Shown here piece by piece: positions 1 to 7,175 of a stretch of DNA of 29,753 nt (its first letter is position 1; every line of letters starts with the position of its first letter). Source of the DNA: Prevotella sp. CAG:924 (GTDB lineage: Bacteria > Bacteroidota > Bacteroidia > Bacteroidales > Bacteroidaceae). The DNA is taken from contig HF988593.1 of assembly GCA_000431975.1 (NCBI GenBank), forward strand, positions 1 to 29,753, written 5' to 3'. Below the pieces are notes generated by a model. The model was not told the DNA's origin and ran no database searches. It saw only the letters and a list, made by a program, of their open reading frames with translations. Position numbers and translations under genes: made by a program.

Positions 1-133
1 CATTTAGTTATTACTTATAAATGTGTCTACCTATGTCAGTATAAGACAAGGTATGCATTTTTGTTTGTATTGATTTTGTCTTTGTTCTCACATAGTAATG
101 TCATTAAGGTGTAACTGATTTGAAATGCCACAG

Positions 134-149
134 GTTTACTTTTGTAAAC
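134..149 (+). promoter_or_regulatory. Putative -7 box within a short inverted repeat upstream of the phosphoesterase
   Basis: TACTTTTG at 137-144 fits the Bacteroidetes -7 consensus TAnnTTTG and lies about 40 bases before the ATG at 185. It is enclosed by the perfect inverted repeat GTTTAC-TTTT-GTAAAC (134-149), which could be an operator or chance. No clear -33 TTTG is found 19-21 bases upstream. The remainder of positions 1-184 is AT-rich and shows no gene; the upstream neighbour lies outside the window. Confidence 0.4.
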
Positions 150-184
150 AAAACTAGATTAAATTTATAAAATCAAAAGTAAAA

Positions 185-1618
185 ATGGATGGTAAATCTT
201 TAATTATTAGTGCTTTCTTTTGTGGTATGTGCCTGGCTTCAGGTGCTCAGGAAGCAATGTTGCGTTTCAATGGGAAGGTGACAGACCAAAGCGGTAAGGG
301 AATACCTGGTGTGGTGGTAAATGACGGTGTGCATTTTACCAAGACAGACAAGCTGGGAGCATGGGCATTGAATTCGGATACGACAATCAGTAAATTTGTA
401 GCAATATCTACTCCGGCTGCGTATGTTTTGCCACAGCAGGACGGGTTGGCTACAGGACATTATATTGCGGTACGTGACTTGGCTCAAGCAGGCGGAAAGT
501 ATGATTTCGTATTGGAGAAGCGGAAGCAAGCAGACGGACGTTTCCATTATATAGCCATATCGGATCCTCAGGTGAAAAATGAAAAACAACTGAAGCGCTG
601 GTGTCAGGAAACGGTACCCGATTTGAAAGAAGTTATCGATTCTTTAAAGCAGTCGCGTGAAGTAGTTGCCATGACCTTGGGTGATTTGGTGTGGGACAAC
701 ATGCCATTGTTCGATGAATATCAAGAGTCGGTAAAAAATACCGGTGCTGTTTTCTTCCAATGCATCGGAAACCACGATTTCGATAAGCAATACCAAGACC
801 TTCACAATATGGCGATGGGCACTCCGGTATACGGTGAAAGGATATACGGAAGCTATTTCGGTCCCACCGATTATTCGTTTAATATCGGTAAGGCGCACAT
901 TGTAACGATGAAAGACATCAACTATGTGGGTGGGAAGAATTATGTAGAAAGCCTTACAGGGCAGCAGTTGGAATGGCTGAAGAAGGATTTAAGTTATGTG
1001 TCCAAAGGAAGTCTGGTTATCTTGAACCTGCATGCGCCGGTATGGAATAAAGTGTCGCCGGGCGGAAATGTCCGTAACGCAGACGCTCTGAAAGAGGTGC
1101 TGAAAGATTATAAGGTGCATGTGTTCTCCGGTCATACGCATTTTTTCCAAAACAACGAAGTGACGCCTACGCTTTACGAGCACAATATCGGCGCAGCCTG
1201 TGGCGGCTGGTGGGCTGGCTGGGTAAACCAGTGTGGTGCGCCCAATGGCTATATGGTAGTAGATGTAGATGGCGATAATGTGAAATGGCATTACAAGGCA
1301 ACGCGCCGCGATTTCGCTTATCAGTTCCGTATATATAATAAAGGAGAGTTTACGGCTCAAAGCAGTTTTGTGGTAGCCAATGTCTGGGACTGGGACAGTG
1401 CTTGCCGTGTGGTATGGTATCAGGATGGCAAGCCGATGGGGGATATGGAACAGTTTGTCGGTTCGGATGAAGAGCGTGCTTCACAACTGAAAGACCGTAG
1501 CCAGGCTGAACCTACGGCTCACTTGTTCCGTGCCATGCCTTCCGACGGTGCCAAACAAATCAAAATAGAGTTTACCAACCGTTTCGGCGAAGTCTATACA
1601 CAGACTATCAGCCTGTGA
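185..1618 (+). CDS. Secreted calcineurin-like metallophosphoesterase (MetallophosN/Metallophos/MetallophosC type)
   Basis: 477 residues. A hydrophobic N-terminus (about 1-21) suggests export. A small beta domain follows (about 25-112, starting LRFNGKVTDQSGKGIPGV), then the dinuclear-metal calcineurin-like fold: SDPQ (126-129), GDLVWD (166-171), GNHD (195-198), a lone His in LHAP (283) and GHTH (316-319). A C-terminal beta domain occupies about 370-477. Family members hydrolyse phosphomono- or diesters; the substrate cannot be read from the sequence. Motif I normally reads DxH, and here it reads DPQ. The gene is 54 bases ahead of susC and is probably co-transcribed, which suggests it dephosphorylates whatever the SusCD pair imports. 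The start at 185 is the first ATG ahead of the signal peptide. I am sure of the family and not of the substrate. Confidence 0.9.
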   Translation: MDGKSLIISAFFCGMCLASGAQEAMLRFNGKVTDQSGKGIPGVVVNDGVHFTKTDKLGAWALNSDTTISKFVAISTPAAYVLPQQDGLATGHYIAVRDLAQAGGKYDFVLEKRKQADGRFHYIAISDPQVKNEKQLKRWCQETVPDLKEVIDSLKQSREVVAMTLGDLVWDNMPLFDEYQESVKNTGAVFFQCIGNHDFDKQYQDLHNMAMGTPVYGERIYGSYFGPTDYSFNIGKAHIVTMKDINYVGGKNYVESLTGQQLEWLKKDLSYVSKGSLVILNLHAPVWNKVSPGGNVRNADALKEVLKDYKVHVFSGHTHFFQNNEVTPTLYEHNIGAACGGWWAGWVNQCGAPNGYMVVDVDGDNVKWHYKATRRDFAYQFRIYNKGEFTAQSSFVVANVWDWDSACRVVWYQDGKPMGDMEQFVGSDEERASQLKDRSQAEPTAHLFRAMPSDGAKQIKIEFTNRFGEVYTQTISL

Positions 1619-1672
1619 CATCCTTGAAGGCTGTTATTTTTCGTGTAAATACACATTCTTAACCAATAAATA

Positions 1673-4600
1673 ATGAGAACATTACAATCTGTAGTTTTGT
1701 TCCTGATATTGGTCTTGGCGGGAAGCAATGTGACGCTTTCTGCACAGAACCGGACCATATCGGGAAAAGTGTTGGATGCAAACGATGAACCTCTTATTGG
1801 GGTGACGGTTGCGGTTGAAAGTTCTACTATCGGAGCGATAACCGATGTGGATGGTACATTTTCGATTCAGGTGCCACAAGGAAAGGTCACTTTGAATGTA
1901 TCGTATGTAGGTTTTGCCGCACAAAAAGTGACGGTGGCACCCAATCAGAAAAGTGTTACGGTGCATCTGAGTGAGGATGCGGTTTTGTTGAATGAGACCG
2001 TGGTTGTGGGATATGGCAAGCAGAAGAAAGTAAATCTTACGGGAGCTGTATCTACGGTGAACGGCGATGAACTGGAACACCGCGTGACGACTTCGCTCAG
2101 CAATATGCTGCAAGGTACGGTGGCTGGTTTGAACGTAACCACTTCTTCGGGCGTACCGGGAAGCTCGGCTACTATCAATGTGCGTGGTGTGACATCTATC
2201 AACGATGCCGAACCGCTGGTGTTGATAGACGGTGCGGTAGGCGAGATAGACCGCATCAATCCCAACGATGTAGAATCAATCTCCGTAATTAAAGACGCAT
2301 CGGCTGCCGCTATTTACGGTGCACGTGCAGCCTTTGGTGTGATTTTGGTGACTACCAAGTCCGGAGCTGCTAAAGACGGGAAAGCTACGGTGCATTATAG
2401 CGGACGTTTCGGCTGGCAGGCACCTACCACTTCTACCGACTACGAAACGACCGGTTATTGGTCGGTATATACTATCAACAAGTTCTGGCAAGCCAATTCG
2501 GGTACATTGTATGTCGATTATACAGACCAGGACATGCAGGAGTTGCTGGACCGTGTGAACGACAAGACCGAGAACCCCGACCGCCCGTGGGTGGTAGAAG
2601 ACGTACGTAACGGACGCCGCCAGTGGGTATATTATGGAAACCACGACTGGTGGCACGAATTGTACCGCGATAATCGTCCGATGCAGCAGCACAACCTTTC
2701 TGTCAGCGGCGGAAAAGACGATATCAAGTATTATTTGTCTGGCTCATTCGACAAGCAGACCGGTATCTTGCGCGAAAATCCGGATGTGTACCGGAAATAC
2801 AACTTACGCTCGAAGATTGACTTCCGGATTAATAAGTGGTTTACGATGTCGAACAATACGTCGTTCTACAGTTCGCAATACAGCTACTTGGGCGATGGCA
2901 GTGTAGAAAATACGTTGGCATACAGTGCCCGCCACGCTTTGGCTTGTTTCCCGCAGAAGAATCCCGATGGTTCGTGGTTGTATAGTACACCTTATCTGAA
3001 TTATAAGGTGGCAAATGGCCGTCATATTCTGTTGGGCGAAGATTCACACCGCAATGTAGAACGAGGTACAGACTTTTCGAATACAACCCGTTTGGTTTAT
3101 TCTCCGATAAAGGAACTGAGCTTTACGGGCGACTTCACATACCGTTTGTATCAGACACGCAATACAAGCCGTTCCAATCCGATGTATTACCGTGAATATC
3201 CCGATGGCGAACTGCTTTCGTATGCTACCGGTGCCGGTGCCAACCGTTTGGATGAATCGGTGAATACGAGCAATTATTATTCGACGAACATCTTCGGTAA
3301 TTATACCGATACGTTTAACGATGCGCATCATTTGACCGTAGTAGCCGGTATGAACTACGAAGCATGGAAGAGCAAAAACATTTCGGCATACGGTGAAAAC
3401 CTAGTATCTGCCGACCTGGACGATTTGGACTTGGTAGGTCAGAATGCCGAGGGTGCTACCATTACCGGTGTAGGCGGCGGACAGAACGAGTATGCTTTGT
3501 TAGGTATCTTCGGCCGTATCAACTACGATTACAAGAGCCGTTACCTGTTCGAAGTGAGCGGGCGTTACGACGGTACTTCCCGTTTTGCGAAAGGCAACCG
3601 CTGGGGATTCTTTCCTTCGGCTTCTGTAGGATGGCGCATTTCGGAAGAGCCTTTGGGAGAATGGCGCATTGCGGAAGAGCCTTTCTTCCTGCCTGCACGC
3701 CGTTTGGTTGACAACTTGAAAATCAGGGCTTCTTTCGGTAGCCTGGGCAATCAGAATGTGTCTTCTTATTACACCTTCGCGCGTCTGGTATCTATCGCCA
3801 ATCTGAATTATACGTTTGGTGAAGGAAGCGTATTGCCCAAATATTCTACGTTGGGTGCTCCGATTGCTTCGGACATGACATGGGAAACCGCCCAGCAATG
3901 GGACTTCGGTTTCGACTTGACGATGCTGGGCAACCGCTTGAACTTGACGGTAGACGGTTATATACGTGATACCCGCGATATGTTGACCGACGGTGTGGAA
4001 CTGCCTTCTGTCTATGGAGCGAGTATGCCGGAGATGAATGCTGCCGACTTGCGTACGAAAGGATACGAAATCACCTTGAACTGGCATGACCAGTTGACGC
4101 TGGGAGGCAAACCGTTTGAGTACAGCATCGGGGTTAACCTGAGCGACTACAAGAGCATTGTTACGAAATATGATAATCAGGACAAGACTTTTGCCCGAGA
4201 CTTTTATGAAGGTATGGAAATCGGTGAAATCTGGGGATTCGTGACCGACGGGCTTTTCCAAACCGATGAAGAAGCACAGGCATACGCCGACCAAGTAGAC
4301 TTGACTTATGTATTGAAAGGGCAAACCGGAGGCTGGCAAGCCGGTGACGTGAAGTTTGTCGATTTGAATGGTGACAATAAGGTAAATATCGGAAGCAATA
4401 ATGTGAATGCTCCGGGCGACCGTAAGATACTCGGTAATTCGTTGCCTTCGCTTTCTTACGGTATTACGGCAAGCGTGCGTTGGAACGGCATTGATGTATC
4501 GGCGTTCTTCCAGGGGACAGGCAATCATTATTGGTATCCCGACGGAGAATCCATGCCTTTCTGGGGAGCTTACTCTTATCCGTACCTGTCTTTCTTGCAA

Positions 4601-4966
4601 AAGGATTTCTTACAAGATGTATGGTCAACAGATAATACAGATGCTTATTTCCCGCGTGCAATGGCTTATTCGGCATCAAGCGGTGTGTTGAGCAATATAA
4701 ACGACCGTTATTTGCAGAATATACGTTACCTGCGTTTCAAGAATCTGACCGTAGGTTATACCTTGCCGCAACAGTGGACGCAGAAAGCCGGCATAGAGTC
4801 AGTACGCGTATATTTTACGGGTGAAAATCTTTGCTATTGGTCTCCGTTGAAGAAACATTCGAAATATGTAGACCCGGAAGGGGCTATCGATCGTAGCGGA
4901 GCTTATAACAATGCTTTCTATCCGTGGCAGAAGTCATTCCTGTTCGGTATCGATGTCACTTTCTAA
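1673..4966 (+). CDS. SusC/RagA-family TonB-linked outer-membrane transporter
   Basis: 1097 residues. A signal peptide ends near residue 24 (LSAQ). A carboxypeptidase-regulatory-like domain follows (about 27-105; ISGKVLDANDEPLIGV ... YVGF), then a TonB-box-like VVVGYG (110-115) and the plug, with the family marks NVRG (169-172), LIDG (184-187) and IKDASAAAIYGARAA (206-220). The remainder is a 22-strand-type beta barrel ending in Phe, as outer-membrane barrels do. There is no STN domain, so no direct FecR/sigma signalling is implied. The protein imports oligomeric nutrients with the SusD lid encoded 33 bases downstream, energised by TonB-ExbBD. One oddity is an in-frame 30-base tandem duplication at residues 654-673 (WRISEEPLGE then WRIAEEPFFL). 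The ligand is unknown; the neighbouring phosphoesterase hints at a phosphorylated compound. Confidence 0.97.
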   Translation: MRTLQSVVLFLILVLAGSNVTLSAQNRTISGKVLDANDEPLIGVTVAVESSTIGAITDVDGTFSIQVPQGKVTLNVSYVGFAAQKVTVAPNQKSVTVHLSEDAVLLNETVVVGYGKQKKVNLTGAVSTVNGDELEHRVTTSLSNMLQGTVAGLNVTTSSGVPGSSATINVRGVTSINDAEPLVLIDGAVGEIDRINPNDVESISVIKDASAAAIYGARAAFGVILVTTKSGAAKDGKATVHYSGRFGWQAPTTSTDYETTGYWSVYTINKFWQANSGTLYVDYTDQDMQELLDRVNDKTENPDRPWVVEDVRNGRRQWVYYGNHDWWHELYRDNRPMQQHNLSVSGGKDDIKYYLSGSFDKQTGILRENPDVYRKYNLRSKIDFRINKWFTMSNNTSFYSSQYSYLGDGSVENTLAYSARHALACFPQKNPDGSWLYSTPYLNYKVANGRHILLGEDSHRNVERGTDFSNTTRLVYSPIKELSFTGDFTYRLYQTRNTSRSNPMYYREYPDGELLSYATGAGANRLDESVNTSNYYSTNIFGNYTDTFNDAHHLTVVAGMNYEAWKSKNISAYGENLVSADLDDLDLVGQNAEGATITGVGGGQNEYALLGIFGRINYDYKSRYLFEVSGRYDGTSRFAKGNRWGFFPSASVGWRISEEPLGEWRIAEEPFFLPARRLVDNLKIRASFGSLGNQNVSSYYTFARLVSIANLNYTFGEGSVLPKYSTLGAPIASDMTWETAQQWDFGFDLTMLGNRLNLTVDGYIRDTRDMLTDGVELPSVYGASMPEMNAADLRTKGYEITLNWHDQLTLGGKPFEYSIGVNLSDYKSIVTKYDNQDKTFARDFYEGMEIGEIWGFVTDGLFQTDEEAQAYADQVDLTYVLKGQTGGWQAGDVKFVDLNGDNKVNIGSNNVNAPGDRKILGNSLPSLSYGITASVRWNGIDVSAFFQGTGNHYWYPDGESMPFWGAYSYPYLSFLQKDFLQDVWSTDNTDAYFPRAMAYSASSGVLSNINDRYLQNIRYLRFKNLTVGYTLPQQWTQKAGIESVRVYFTGENLCYWSPLKKHSKYVDPEGAIDRSGAYNNAFYPWQKSFLFGIDVTF
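3631..3690 (+). repeat. 30-base in-frame tandem duplication inside the susC-like gene
   Basis: Bases 3631-3660 and 3661-3690 form two adjacent units. The first 24 bases match at 23 positions and the last six differ. The units encode WRISEEPLGE and WRIAEEPFFL, so the reading frame is kept and ten residues are added to the barrel. SusC homologues normally carry one such GWRISEEPFF-like segment, so the left copy looks like the insertion. Confidence 0.8.
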
Positions 4967-4999
4967 CATGAATTTTTAAACAGAAGAGAAAAAACGATT

Positions 5000-6802
5000 A
5001 TGAAAAATAGAAATATCTTTATAGCACTTGCATTGTTTGCCGGACTTTCATCGTGTGACGACTGGATAGATAAAAGCCCTTTGAGTGATATAACGGAAGA
5101 AAATTATTTCAGGACCGAGACCGACCTGCAGCTTTTCAGCAACGGTTTTTATAACAGTATCCTGAATAAATCACCGTATGACGAGCAGAGCGATGTGTAT
5201 GTACAGCAAGAACTTTCCGACGAGATGTTGGGCGGAGAAAACCGCATCGTTCCTGCCAGCGGAGGAGGATGGAGCTGGACGGCATTGCGTAGTGTCAATA
5301 CGCTGCTGGGCAATGTAGATAAATGTGAAGATGCGGAGGCGGCTGTGAAATATACGGCGGTGGCACGTTTCTTCCGTGCCTACTTCTATTATGATAAGGT
5401 AAAGCGTTTCGGCGATGTGCCTTGGTATGACAAGGAATTGTTTTCGGATGACCCCGACCTGTACAAGGCACGCGATTCGCGCGAACTGGTGATGACCAAT
5501 ATGCTTGCCGACATCGATTATGCTATCGAGAACCTGCCTACCAAGGAGGAAGAGACCAGCAGTCCTTTCCGTGTAAACCGCTGGGCGGCACTGGCGTTGA
5601 AGTCCCGCTTCTGTCTGTACGAAGGTACATACCGGAAATATCATAACCTGACTTTGGAGGGGAATGATTATGCGTATTATCTGCAACAGGCAGCGGATGC
5701 GGCAGAAGAATTGATTAATAGCGGCGAATATCATTTGTATTCGACCGATAATCCGGAAGAAGACTATCTGATGCTTTTTGCCGAAGAAGATGCCAATCCC
5801 GATGAATACATCCTTGCCATCAAGTTCGATTACGGCATGAGCGTTTACCACAATGCGACGGCACATACGTTGGTGCCCACCCAAGGACGTCCGGGCCTGA
5901 CCCGTAAGTTTGTCAATACGTATCTGATGAAAGACGGAACACGTTTTACCGACCGTGAAGGATGGGAAACCATGCCGTTTACCGAAGAAGTGAAAGACCG
6001 CGACCCGCGTCTGGCACAAAGCATCCGTACTCCGGGGTATCACCGTATCGGGCAGACAGACATCCTGGCTCCCGATTTGTCGGTTAGTGTAACAGGATAC
6101 CAGCCGATAAAATATGTGCAAGACCCGTCGGCTTCGGGCGGTCAGGTAGACCGTAACGACCGTTCTACCTGCGACCTTCCTGTATTCCGTCTGGCTGAAG
6201 TCATGCTGAATTTTGCTGAGGCTAAGGCAGAACTGGGAACATTGACGCAAGAAGATTTGGATAAGTCGGTGAATGAAATCCGTGACCGCGTAGGTATGCC
6301 GCATTTGGATATGGCTCAGGCTAATGCAAATCCCGATAGTTACCTGTCGTCTGCCGATTACGGCTATACCAATGTGACCGGAAGCAATCAAGGGGTTATC
6401 TTGGAAATCCGTCGCGAGCGTGCCATTGAGTTGGCTCAGGAAGGTTTCCGTTTCGATGACTTGGTGCGCTGGAAAGCGGGTGCTTGCATCAACCAGTCTA
6501 TTATGGGCATGTATTTCCCCGGTGCAGGTGAATACGACTTGAGCGGCGACGGTCAGATTGACGTGGTTTTGTATGATGAAGGCGATACAGAACCCGAAGT
6601 GCCCGATGCGCAGGTATATCAGATTGGGTCGGACATTATTCTGTCGGAAGGCGATCATGGGTATGTCGATTATCATCACGATATTGTACGTACGGCTTTC
6701 AATGAAGAGCGTGATTACCTGTATCCGATACCTATCAACGAACGGTCGCTGAATCCGAATCTGACTCAGAACCCGGGTTGGAACGACGGATTGTCTTTCT
6801 AA
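5000..6802 (+). CDS. SusD/RagB-family nutrient-binding outer-membrane lipoprotein
   Basis: 600 residues. The lipoprotein signal ends in LSSC with the lipidated Cys at 19. Asp-Asp at 20-21 resembles the acidic export signal used by Bacteroidetes for surface lipoproteins. The N-terminal SusD pattern (DKSPLSDITEENYFRTETDL), the central TPR-like helices (FFRAYFYYDKVKRFGDVPW, RWAALALKSRFCLYEGTY) and the C-terminal block (EIRRERAIELAQEGFRFDDLVRWK ... LYPIPINERSLNPNLTQNPGW) are all present, at normal family length. It forms the ligand-binding lid over the SusC barrel on the cell surface. The gene follows susC by 33 bases and precedes a strong stem-loop, so it is probably the last cistron of the phosphoesterase-susC-susD operon. 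Confidence 0.97.
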   Translation: MKNRNIFIALALFAGLSSCDDWIDKSPLSDITEENYFRTETDLQLFSNGFYNSILNKSPYDEQSDVYVQQELSDEMLGGENRIVPASGGGWSWTALRSVNTLLGNVDKCEDAEAAVKYTAVARFFRAYFYYDKVKRFGDVPWYDKELFSDDPDLYKARDSRELVMTNMLADIDYAIENLPTKEEETSSPFRVNRWAALALKSRFCLYEGTYRKYHNLTLEGNDYAYYLQQAADAAEELINSGEYHLYSTDNPEEDYLMLFAEEDANPDEYILAIKFDYGMSVYHNATAHTLVPTQGRPGLTRKFVNTYLMKDGTRFTDREGWETMPFTEEVKDRDPRLAQSIRTPGYHRIGQTDILAPDLSVSVTGYQPIKYVQDPSASGGQVDRNDRSTCDLPVFRLAEVMLNFAEAKAELGTLTQEDLDKSVNEIRDRVGMPHLDMAQANANPDSYLSSADYGYTNVTGSNQGVILEIRRERAIELAQEGFRFDDLVRWKAGACINQSIMGMYFPGAGEYDLSGDGQIDVVLYDEGDTEPEVPDAQVYQIGSDIILSEGDHGYVDYHHDIVRTAFNEERDYLYPIPINERSLNPNLTQNPGWNDGLSF

Positions 6803-6825
6803 TGAATAGTAATAAATAGTGAACG

Positions 6826-6862
6826 GTGAATAGCGGCGATGTCTTTTATCGTCGCTATTCAC
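6826..6862 (+). terminator. Stem-loop closing the SusCD operon
   Basis: A 15-base arm (6826-6840) pairs with 6848-6862 with a single G-U wobble around a 7-base loop, 23 bases after the susD stop. The T-run downstream is weak (TGTTTAAG), so it may be a transcript-end or stabilising hairpin rather than a classic intrinsic terminator. Confidence 0.7.
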
Positions 6863-6905
6863 TGTTTAAGTAAGTATGCAAAATGAAATGATATTATCAG
6901 AAACA

Positions 6906-6930
6906 CAGATTTTCGCAGATTAGCGCAGAT
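6906..6930 (+). repeat. Three CAGAT units at an exact 10-base period
   Basis: CAGAT occurs at 6906-6910, 6916-6920 and 6926-6930, within a phrase reading CACAGATTTT / CGCAGATTAG / CGCAGATTAA. Similar CAGATT-type phrases occur between genes in many Bacteroidetes (from general familiarity, not checked here). No function can be assigned. Confidence 0.6.
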
Positions 6931-6950
6931 TAAGAACAAATAATTAGAAA

Positions 6951-7121
6951 ATGTATGATGGGTTTAATAAGTATATCTATTGTCTGAAATGTTTCTGTGA
7001 TCGTGATTTTACTGAGAAATACATTCGTTCTTACAATGGTCGTCGTTCGCGTATAATTTTGTCGAATCTGCATTATGTTATTGTTCTGCAGAATTGTAAT
7101 ATGATTGAAACAGTTGTGTAA
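6951..7121 (+). CDS. Possible small ORF of 56 codons, unrecognised
   Basis: ATG at 6951 opens a frame of 56 codons starting MYDGFNKYIYCLKCFCDRDF and ending IETVV. It contains CLKC and several Arg/Lys residues but no signal peptide or known motif. It lies in the 373-base gap between susD and the phosphatase gene. In sequence this AT-rich, an open frame of this size can arise by chance. It could also be a remnant of a decayed gene. Confidence 0.15.
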   Translation: MYDGFNKYIYCLKCFCDRDFTEKYIRSYNGRRSRIILSNLHYVIVLQNCNMIETVV

Positions 7122-7132
7122 ATTGGGGTGAT

Positions 7133-7140
7133 TACCTTCG
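7133..7140 (+). promoter_or_regulatory. Near-consensus -7 box for the alkaline phosphatase gene
   Basis: TACCTTCG differs at one base from TAnnTTTG and lies 35 bases before the chosen ATG at 7176. A TTG at 7114-7116 is 16 bases upstream, closer than the usual 19-21. It is a weak candidate, but it supports a start at 7176, because a start at the upstream GTG (7128) would lie before the box. Confidence 0.35.
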
Positions 7141-7175
7141 CGGCCAGAAAAATAAACCATTCAATTTGTACAAGT

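Noticed and set aside
3500..4600. A 366-codon minus-strand frame opposite susC
   Set aside because: The SusC assignment on the other strand is unambiguous, and the antisense product shows no recognisable domain.
5171..6862. A 563-codon minus-strand frame opposite susD
   Set aside because: It is a shadow of a clear SusD gene. The product has no family features and its length reflects codon bias on the coding strand.
7128..7175. GTG start upstream of the alkaline phosphatase
   Set aside because: It would place 16 residues before the signal peptide and lies before the best -7 box.
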